Origin: Legionella nautarum
Lineage (GTDB): Bacteria; Pseudomonadota; Gammaproteobacteria; Legionellales; Legionellaceae
Direction: 5' to 3'
Assembly: GCF_001467895.1 (NCBI RefSeq)
Contig: NZ_LNYO01000024.1
Span: 274,519 to 338,518 of the forward strand
Length of the DNA stretch: 64,000 nt
This document shows positions 58,080 to 64,000 of this stretch, in pieces (within the stretch, counting starts at the first letter, position 1; the number at the start of each line of letters is the position of its first letter). The position numbers and the translations under genes are program-made. Under the pieces are notes generated by a model. It was not told the DNA's origin. It made no database searches and saw nothing but the letters and a program-made list of their open reading frames with translations.

Positions 58080-58124
58080 TCAATAAAAGATAATTACAGG
58101 CAAACTCTAATAGATTAGCTTATT

Positions 58125-58808
58125 ATGACAATTACCGAACGCATCGAAAAAATTCGCCAACTTATTGCAGCTACAGCAGAAGCCTGCCAGCGTTCTCCCG
58201 AAGAAATTCAATTATTAGCAGTCAGCAAAGGGCAACCTGCGAGTGCAATTCAAGAGGCATATACAGCAGGCATTCGTAACATCGGAGAAAATTATCTCCA
58301 AGAAGCCCAAACCAAAATTCACGCATTAAAAAATCTATCTCTATGCTGGCACTTTATAGGACCCATCCAAAGTAATAAAACGCAAGCGATTGCTGAAACC
58401 TTTAGTTGGGTACATAGTATTGATCGAGAAAAAATTGCAAAACTTCTATCACAACACCGACCCGATCATTTACCTGCGCTCAATATTTGCCTCCAAGTTA
58501 ATCTCGATGAAGAAGACAGTAAATCTGGCCTTGCTCCTGAGCAACTTAAACAATTAGCTTTGCTGGTCACGGAACTACCCCGCTTAAATTTGCGTGGCTT
58601 AATGACTATTCCCAAACCGCGGTCCGATGAGCAACAACAGTATGAGAGTTTGCTGCGTTTAACAAAATTATTTAACCAATTGAATCAAGAACTTAATTTA
58701 TCGATGGACAGTTTATCGATGGGCATGACCGACGATTTGGTTGCGGCTATTCGTGCAGGAAGTACAATGGTTCGCATTGGTAGAGCCATTTTTGGCGAGA
58801 GACAATAA
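58125..58808 (+). CDS. yggS: PLP homeostasis protein YggS
   Basis: Pyridoxal-phosphate-binding TIM-barrel protein that controls free PLP and is not a known catalyst. The 227-residue product has PLP lysine Lys35 (LAVSKGQP) and the conserved GENYLQEAQ and SMGMTDDLVAAI. First gene of yggS-proC-yggT, a common gammaproteobacterial order. Confidence 0.95.
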   Translation: MTITERIEKIRQLIAATAEACQRSPEEIQLLAVSKGQPASAIQEAYTAGIRNIGENYLQEAQTKIHALKNLSLCWHFIGPIQSNKTQAIAETFSWVHSIDREKIAKLLSQHRPDHLPALNICLQVNLDEEDSKSGLAPEQLKQLALLVTELPRLNLRGLMTIPKPRSDEQQQYESLLRLTKLFNQLNQELNLSMDSLSMGMTDDLVAAIRAGSTMVRIGRAIFGERQ

Positions 58809-58818
58809 GGTTAGAACA

Positions 58819-59622
58819 ATGAAAATCCATTTTATTGGTTTTGGAAATATGGCAAAAGCCATCGCTGGGAGCTTAGCTACCCAAGATGAAAGCGTTCAGA
58901 TTAGAGCGAGTTCCCCTTCGTTGAAAACAGGAAAAACTCCGGAAGGCATTATCACCAATGCGAATAATTTAACAGGGCTTCAAGAAGCTGATCTCGTTAT
59001 ATTGGCCGTTAAACCCGCTAAAATGGCGGATGTTTTAGCTGAAATTAAGGCAGAACTGCCCAAGTCTTGCCTACTTATCTCAGTCGCAGCAGGTCTCAGT
59101 TTGAGCTGGTTAGAACAGCATTGCCGCCCCAATCAAGCTATCATTCGTTCAATGCCTAATATAGCAATTACGGTGGGTAAAGGAGCCACTCCATTAATTG
59201 CTAACCCTTTTGTCAGTCAAAAGCAGAAACAGGATGCTGAGCAACTGTTTCAACGCTCGGGAATCGTTTCTTGGGCAACTGAGGAAAAAGAGATTGATAT
59301 CTTTACCGCCCTATCCGGCAGTGGCCCAGCCTATGTTTTTCTCTTTTTGGAGGCAATGATTAACGCGGCACAGCACTTAGGTCTTAGTGAAGAAATAGCA
59401 AAAACCTTCGCTTTACAAACAATGACGGGGGCTCTAAATTTAGCAACACACACCAAGCTTGAAATCAGCGAATTGCGAAAAAAGGTTACCTCGCCTGCAG
59501 GGACAACAGCGGCTGCAATCGATATACTTCAGCAACAGGGATTTTCTGAACTAGTCTTAAAAGCAATGGAAGCAGCTTATGAGCGTGCTAGAGAGCTCGG
59601 TGCTTCACCCACTCTGCGTTAA
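58819..59622 (+). CDS. proC: Pyrroline-5-carboxylate reductase
   Basis: Last step of proline synthesis, NAD(P)H-dependent. The ATG at 58819 with AAGG upstream gives 267 residues starting MKIHFIGFGNMA. The family signatures ALSGSGPAYVF and VTSPAGTTAAAIDIL are present. The frame also runs back into yggS, but those codons are not needed. Confidence 0.95.
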   Translation: MKIHFIGFGNMAKAIAGSLATQDESVQIRASSPSLKTGKTPEGIITNANNLTGLQEADLVILAVKPAKMADVLAEIKAELPKSCLLISVAAGLSLSWLEQHCRPNQAIIRSMPNIAITVGKGATPLIANPFVSQKQKQDAEQLFQRSGIVSWATEEKEIDIFTALSGSGPAYVFLFLEAMINAAQHLGLSEEIAKTFALQTMTGALNLATHTKLEISELRKKVTSPAGTTAAAIDILQQQGFSELVLKAMEAAYERARELGASPTLR

Positions 59623-59642
59623 CTATTTATTGTGAGGATAAC

Positions 59643-60218
59643 ATGTCAGGATTTATAGCTGTTGGTCATTTTTTAGTATCACTCATTTTTGGCTTATTAC
59701 TATTGTTGTTATGGGCACGTGTGTTTTTGCGTTTTTGCAAAATTTCCCCCCTCCATCCAATTTACCAAATGGTAAAAACGTTCACGGATCCGCTGGTCAA
59801 ACCACTGGAAAGCTTATTCCCTGCAAAAAAAACCAAACCTTCTCGCTATGACTGGCCTTGTTTTATAGTCATCGTGATTGTTGAAATCATTAAATTTACT
59901 CTACTTAGCTTCTTGCTTTATAAAGCGATGATGCCTTTGGGCTATTTATTATTATTTGTTTTTGCCGACCTTATTGTACAACCCTGCAATCTACTTTTTT
60001 ACATTATCTTAATACGGGTCATCATGAGTTGGGTTAACCCCACCTGGCACCATCCCGTTGTGGAAGTGATGAGGAAGATTAGCGATCCTTTATTAGCATT
60101 CGGACGCTCTCTAATACCCGATATTTCCGGCTTTGATTTCTCGCCCTTTATTATCCTTATCCTCTTGAAAGTAATTACTTTATTCATGAGTGCTTCACTA
60201 CCGATAAGACTTATTTAA
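59643..60218 (+). CDS. yggT: YggT-family membrane protein
   Basis: Inner-membrane protein of 191 residues made of two YGGT repeats, each with paired hydrophobic segments and a PxxP-type motif (FTDPLVKPLESLFP and ISDPLLAFGRSLIPD). The precise function is not established. It is the last gene of the yggS-proC-yggT operon. Confidence 0.92.
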   Translation: MSGFIAVGHFLVSLIFGLLLLLLWARVFLRFCKISPLHPIYQMVKTFTDPLVKPLESLFPAKKTKPSRYDWPCFIVIVIVEIIKFTLLSFLLYKAMMPLGYLLLFVFADLIVQPCNLLFYIILIRVIMSWVNPTWHHPVVEVMRKISDPLLAFGRSLIPDISGFDFSPFIILILLKVITLFMSASLPIRLI

Positions 60219-60223
60219 GCCTT

Positions 60224-60287
60224 GCTGATTGGTAAATATTTATCAAGTTGACTAATTATTATTTCTTGATGAAATTTACTAATCAGC
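60224..60287 (+). repeat. Large inverted repeat after yggT
   Basis: The arms GCTGATTGGTAAAT and ATTTACTAATCAGC match at 13 of 14 positions. An inner pair, ATCAAG/CTTGAT, extends the stem. It precedes a T-tailed hairpin. Confidence 0.6.
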
Positions 60288-60289
60288 TT

Positions 60290-60309
60290 GAGAAAAACTT
60301 TCTCTTTTT
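60290..60309 (+). terminator. Intrinsic terminator of yggS-proC-yggT
   Basis: The arms GAGAAA/TTTCTC with a 3-base loop are followed by five T. It is directly downstream of the large inverted repeat. Confidence 0.6.
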
Positions 60310-60383
60310 AACAACAAATTAACAGCAAAAAAATGAAGAGAGAGCTATACTAGAATCAAGTTGGAATTATTTGAGATGAGCTC

Positions 60384-60947
60384 ATGAGTAGCCGATTAGT
60401 GGTAACTTTGGGAGTGATTACTTTCTCATTGAATGCAATGGCTGGTGTACAATCCTATTATTGCCCACAAAACCGCGGCTACATAAGCATTGGCATGACT
60501 CCAGACCAAGTCATCTCTGCTTGCGGCCAACCGATCAGCCAACAACAATCGAGTCAACCCGTTATGCAAAGGGTACCTGTACAACAACTGATGTATAACA
60601 ATGCAGGTGCCCCAACCGCTTTTTATGGCGTATGGCAAATACCAACAGGTACCAACACCGGCGCACAACTGCAAGTGAATGTCGTTGATGGTAAGGTCAA
60701 ATCTGTTAATATTAATGGCTCTGGAACGAACGCCTTTTCCGTTTGCGGCGGAACTAGTATCCAAGTCGGTGATCCTGTTTCTAAAGTTTATGGCTCTTGT
60801 GGCAATCCTTCTGTAGTCAACAATAGCTACATCAATGAGCCAATCCAGTCTAACCAAAAACCACAGGTATGGATCTATCAAGCCGGTGATTATCAATCGC
60901 CAGTCACCTTGACATTTGTTAACGGCAAACTACAATCCATCGATTAA
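60384..60947 (+). CDS. Exported protein with tandem SmpA-like motifs, unknown
   Basis: A 187-residue protein with a signal peptide (VVTLGVITFSLNAMA-G). Two related segments, ISIGMTPDQVISACGQP and IQVGDPVSKVYGSCGNP, each with cysteines, resemble the GMTxxxVxxxxGxP element of SmpA/DUF2845-type envelope proteins. The function is unknown. It is followed 22 bases later by a small soluble gene. Confidence 0.7.
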   Translation: MSSRLVVTLGVITFSLNAMAGVQSYYCPQNRGYISIGMTPDQVISACGQPISQQQSSQPVMQRVPVQQLMYNNAGAPTAFYGVWQIPTGTNTGAQLQVNVVDGKVKSVNINGSGTNAFSVCGGTSIQVGDPVSKVYGSCGNPSVVNNSYINEPIQSNQKPQVWIYQAGDYQSPVTLTFVNGKLQSID

Positions 60948-60969
60948 GTTACCTTTTGGAATATCTATT

Positions 60970-61266
60970 ATGAGCGAATCAATCGATGATTTAACTATCG
61001 CTTACAGCGAAGATGGTAGTACGGAAACAACTAAAGAATTGGGAAAACATGTTTTATCGAAAGGTGCTTGGACGACAATTATGTATCGTTACCAAGATTG
61101 GGATAACAGCAAAAATGATTTTGGACCGGTGAAATATTCAATCAGACGCTATCAAAAGCGAAACAATCAATATTGGATGAAATCAAAGTTTAATATTTCT
61201 AGTGAAGATCAGGCACGTAAAATTATTGAGGTGTTGAGCGATTGGTTGGCTAGAGATAAGGCCTAG
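60970..61266 (+). CDS. Small soluble protein, unknown
   Basis: A 98-residue protein from the ATG at 60970, with TTGGA about 10 bases upstream. Mid-protein TTIMYRYQDWDNSK and KYSIRRYQKRNNQYW are strongly basic and aromatic, followed by an amphipathic helix (SSEDQARKIIEVLSDWL). This arrangement recalls small single-stranded-nucleic-acid binders such as PC4-like proteins, but that is a weak resemblance and I assign no function. Confidence 0.65.
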   Translation: MSESIDDLTIAYSEDGSTETTKELGKHVLSKGAWTTIMYRYQDWDNSKNDFGPVKYSIRRYQKRNNQYWMKSKFNISSEDQARKIIEVLSDWLARDKA

Positions 61267-61395
61267 AGTGAAAAAGTTTGGGGTTGGCCGTCAGGCTAAA
61301 GCCGTGCCTAGCTTATAATTTGATCTTATATTCTAACCATTTGGACTCTGTTTTATCCCCATCTAAGGAATTTGTATTCATTTTATTCCCTTCAA

Positions 61396-61427
61396 CCTGA
61401 GGAGCACGCAGGCGTGCGTCTCGAAGG
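61396..61427 (-). repeat. REP-like palindrome, copy 2 (inverted)
   Basis: CCTGAGGAGCACGC and GTGCGTCTCGAAGG are the reverse complement of the TTCGAGACGC...CTCCTCAGG layout seen at 57924. The arms GCACGC/GCGTGC form the hairpin. Confidence 0.65.
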
Positions 61428-61481
61428 CTTGAGGTACTCGAAGGCCTGCCCTGAGGCTCTCGAAGGGGGGCTTTTGCGGCA

Positions 61482-61520
61482 CTTCGAGACAGCGCTGCGC
61501 GCTTCCTCTGTGCGAACGGG
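61482..61520 (+). repeat. REP-like palindrome, copy 3
   Basis: CTTCGAGACAGCGCTGCGCG then CTTCCTCTGTGCGAACGGG matches copy 1 position by position, including the trailing CGAACGGG. It pairs head-to-head with copy 2, about 55 bases away. Confidence 0.65.
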
Positions 61521-61647
61521 ATAAACAAAGCGATCAATGAATTGAACAGTCTATTTAATGTTGTGGGGATCCCTCAGAGCCCGAACGGAGTTAGGTAAAT
61601 TCTCTTAGCCTTACTGCTATGGGCCTTGACCCAACCTACGCTAGTTC

Positions 61648-62826
61648 CTAAAATTTCACCATATAAGCTTCAGGTTTATCCTGATTTATCTTTTGAATCA
61701 CATCTTTACTTAATCCCGTAGCGCCTACGATTGTACCTAAATTAAAATGTTGTACCCCATTCATTAAAGTGATTTCATTGATGTCATCAACACGATTGAA
61801 ACCTTCATAAACTTCTAAGTCGTCATTACCAACATTCAAAAAGCTATGAAAATTCCCGATAGGAATTGAAATTAAATCACCTCGATGAATAAGCGTGTGA
61901 AATACTTTTCCATCATCATTCATCATAGTGAAAAACGCATCGCCTCTTAATACAAATAACAACACATCACCGGAGGTATACCAATGAGGAATACGTAAGA
62001 CTTTAGGCTTCATGATCGTTCTTTGTAAAGCCATGTTCTTCATGTTAGCGTTAATTTTAGGGTCGATTCTTGTGATAGAACCCAGTGCTGACTGATAAAC
62101 CGGTTTAGTTGTTTTAAAATTATTCGCTAACACACTATAGACCTCAGCCTTATCAGGTGTAGCTGCCGGATCAAAGGCACTTAATTTATTAACAGTCGTT
62201 TTTTTAATACTAGCAATATCACTTTCGGTAAGACCAACAGCCCGTGCTAGTATTGTATCAGGCAATGAAGCCCAAGCAGTTAAAAAATCTCTATCTGCAG
62301 CGATTGGCGAATCGTAAACAACAAGAAATTTCATCTTGTCTTGACCCACATTTTCTAAGGAGTGGAGTTTAGCCTTGGGAATAATCCATGTGCCGTTTTT
62401 CTCCACTGTGTACATTTTAGTTTTACCTGAGCCTTCCCAGATGGTGACCCGCATTTTGCCTTCGAGAACGGTACCTATCTCTGTCGCATTAGCATGCCAA
62501 TGCGGAACTCGCATCGCGTCGGTGACTACTTCGTAGTAAAACAGCAAGCCTGTTTCATTAGAAAGCAACTGTTTTGCTGTTTCTGCAATTCTTATTCCGG
62601 CACTATTTTTATCAATCTGACCTTGTTTAAATAAATTGATGCGGTAAGGGAAATCGGCCTTTAAATTGTTAGCTTCATCCTGTAAAAGTTTTTGGATTTT
62701 AGGGTCTGTACTGTAAGTAGAGCTATCAGGTCCCGATATAGTAGTTCCTGTTGCCTGTGCTTGCGACATCAATAGCCCGGATAGAAAAATAACTATTAGG
62801 GCGGCTAAGCGATATTTCCTTATCAT
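61648..62826 (-). CDS. Exported bicupin protein, second metal site altered
   Basis: A 392-residue periplasmic protein with a signal peptide (IVIFLSGLLMSQAQA-T). Two cupin domains resemble oxalate-decarboxylase-type bicupins. Cupin 1 has a complete metal set: His109, His111, Glu116 (PHWHANATE) and His155. Cupin 2 has His281, Tyr283 and Asp287 (PHWYTSGD) with His327, so two ligands are changed and metal binding is doubtful. The substrate is unknown. It is divergent from an efflux adaptor gene. Confidence 0.8.
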   Translation of the reverse strand: MIRKYRLAALIVIFLSGLLMSQAQATGTTISGPDSSTYSTDPKIQKLLQDEANNLKADFPYRINLFKQGQIDKNSAGIRIAETAKQLLSNETGLLFYYEVVTDAMRVPHWHANATEIGTVLEGKMRVTIWEGSGKTKMYTVEKNGTWIIPKAKLHSLENVGQDKMKFLVVYDSPIAADRDFLTAWASLPDTILARAVGLTESDIASIKKTTVNKLSAFDPAATPDKAEVYSVLANNFKTTKPVYQSALGSITRIDPKINANMKNMALQRTIMKPKVLRIPHWYTSGDVLLFVLRGDAFFTMMNDDGKVFHTLIHRGDLISIPIGNFHSFLNVGNDDLEVYEGFNRVDDINEITLMNGVQHFNLGTIVGATGLSKDVIQKINQDKPEAYMVKF

Positions 62827-62995
62827 CGTTCATTCCTTTGATGAGAACATCCTTTCAATTTAGAATAGACTATTTTCACCGAATTATTCATGAAATAATG
62901 GTAAGCTAACTGTTATTCGCTTACTGGAGAGCTTTTGAATCTTTATCCAAAGTGAATTATAATCTTCCGGTCTTCAATACTTGGGTGCTTATTGC

Positions 62996-64000
62996 ATGAA
63001 ATACCGATCTAAAGTCTTGCTTTCGACACTCATAATTTTTACAGCGCTCTGTTATATCTTCGCCAGTCATCATAAAGTGACCAACAAAAATACGAATGAA
63101 CCTAAAGCGATTACCGTAGAAACTGCGCCTGTTACTGAAAAAATTCTTGCTGAGAAATTTGAAACGATTGGCAGTCTAGCGAGCACAGATAACATCGACA
63201 TTAGCTCCGAACTTGCAGGTCAAATTGCAGCCATTCATTTCACACCTGGCGCTTATGTTAAAAAAGGAACCTTACTCATTCAATTAGATGATACTGTCTT
63301 GAAAAGTGAATTAGCGAGTGCGAAAGCTAATCTCACTTTGAGTGAAACCAATTATATTCGCACCAAAGAATTAGCAAAGCGAAGCCTCGCCTCTGAACAG
63401 GCTCTGGATAAGACCTTGGCTGATTTACAAGAAAAAGAAAATACGGTCAAAGTTAAGCAAGCTCAACTTGAGAAACTAAGCCTACGCGCTCCTTTTTCAG
63501 GCACCTTGGGCTCAAGACAAGTGAGTGCCGGTCAATATGTGAAAATCGGCCAACCACTACTTCACTTGGTTGCTAATCAAAAATTGCGCGTTGAATATAA
63601 TTTACCAGAACGTTATTTGCCCAAACTTCATCTTGGACAAAAAGTCAGCATCCGTTCAGATGCTTTCCCTAATAAAACCTATGTCGGTATCGTTAATTAC
63701 GTCGCCCCTGCCATCGATAAAGAAACACGTACTATCGCTGTGGAAGCGCTAATCGACAATGTAGAACGCCTATTATCGACTGGTTTATTTGTAAGGGTAA
63801 GCCATCAATTTGGCGAAAAAAAGAAACGACTACTTGTCCCTGAAGAAAGTCTAATCCCCACTATTAATGGTCAGAAAATTTTTGTTTTACGCGGCAAAAA
63901 AGCAGTCGCTGTGCGCGTCAAAACAGGGGCTCATCATGCTTCAATGACCGAAATTTGTAGCGGGCTAAATCCTGAAGATATCGTCATCATTCGTGGTCAA
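62996..64000 (+). CDS. RND efflux periplasmic adaptor (partial, runs off window)
   Basis: The frame from the ATG at 62996 stays open to the window end (335 codons). It starts with one membrane segment (VLLSTLIIFTALCYIFA). Next come the first half of the lipoyl-type domain (ELAGQIAAIHFTPGAYVKKG), a helical hairpin, and the second half (LRAPFSGTLGSRQVSAGQYV). A beta-barrel domain follows. This is the HlyD/AcrA-type membrane fusion protein family, bridging an inner-membrane pump and an outer-membrane channel. The pump gene is expected just beyond the window. No coding frame lies in 62827-62995. Confidence 0.9.
   Translation, partial: MKYRSKVLLSTLIIFTALCYIFASHHKVTNKNTNEPKAITVETAPVTEKILAEKFETIGSLASTDNIDISSELAGQIAAIHFTPGAYVKKGTLLIQLDDTVLKSELASAKANLTLSETNYIRTKELAKRSLASEQALDKTLADLQEKENTVKVKQAQLEKLSLRAPFSGTLGSRQVSAGQYVKIGQPLLHLVANQKLRVEYNLPERYLPKLHLGQKVSIRSDAFPNKTYVGIVNYVAPAIDKETRTIAVEALIDNVERLLSTGLFVRVSHQFGEKKKRLLVPEESLIPTINGQKIFVLRGKKAVAVRVKTGAHHASMTEICSGLNPEDIVIIRGQ

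Larger units (their letters stand above)
61267..61647. other. Repeat-filled gap with no gene
   Basis: This 381-base stretch lies between the convergent small gene and the bicupin gene. It contains two REP-like palindromes, repeated CTCGAAGG words, and GCCCGAACGG near 61579. No coding frame is convincing. Confidence 0.6.

Noticed and set aside
60426-60896. 156-codon minus-strand frame
   Set aside because: It is antisense to the exported SmpA-like protein, which has a signal peptide and internal repeats.

Overview
The window is chromosomal DNA from a gammaproteobacterium, almost certainly a Legionella species. The AT-rich base composition, the housekeeping gene orders (glutathione synthesis, yibN-grxC-secB-gpsA, pgsA with tRNA-Gly/Cys/Leu, rne/rluC, prmB-aroC, tig-clpP-clpX-lon-hupB-ppiD, yicC-gmk-rpoZ-spoT-ridA beside rph, yggS-proC-yggT) and eukaryote-like proteins (F-box plus ankyrin, an AnkH-like protein, a PPxY-bearing membrane protein) all fit that family. 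Species assignment is not possible from sequence reading alone.

Layout. 1-1.9 kb: glutathione synthesis (gshB cut by the window edge, gshA). 2.1-3.6 kb: transporter, small membrane protein and rhodanese operon. 3.7-4.7 kb: unknown coiled-coil protein. 5.0-7.6 kb: PafA-like phosphatase and htpX, followed by a pentapeptide-repeat remnant. 7.9-10.2 kb: yibN-grxC-secB-gpsA. 10.4-14.6 kb: accessory block with a PP-loop reductase-like protein, a two-domain multicopper oxidase with lost copper ligands, an MFS transporter and a deaminase. 14.6-17.2 kb (minus): rluC, HAD hydrolase, pgsA, tRNA-Gly, tRNA-Cys, tRNA-Leu. 17.2-20.0 kb: long leader and rne. 20.0-24.9 kb (minus): prmB-aroC-asd, a small hydrophilic protein and the AnkH-like effector. 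25.4-27.4 kb: smrB-like, udk, fabI. 27.6-37.6 kb (minus): tig, clpP, clpX, lon, hupB, tRNA-Val, tRNA-Asp, ppiD and a PPxY-tailed membrane protein. 37.6-38.1 kb: tRNA-Pro/Arg/His/Leu. 38.2-40.5 kb: tyrosine recombinase and murI. 40.5-49.7 kb: effector-like region with a 1416-residue protein, a small six-cysteine secreted protein and two tandem F-box/ankyrin genes. 49.7-57.0 kb (minus): yicC, gmk, rpoZ, spoT, ridA, aspartic protease, uup and a membrane protein. 57.2-61.3 kb: rph, yggS-proC-yggT and two small unknown genes. 61.6-64.0 kb: periplasmic bicupin and the start of an efflux adaptor.

The most noteworthy content is the duplicated F-box/ankyrin pair, with matching promoters and apparent sequence homogenisation at both ends. 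Next come the PPxY-tailed membrane protein behind ppiD, the giant unknown protein beside murI, and at least two families of dispersed palindromic repeats. No CRISPR array, rRNA operon or intact insertion sequence was seen. Effector assignments rest on domain content and family knowledge, not on any experiment.
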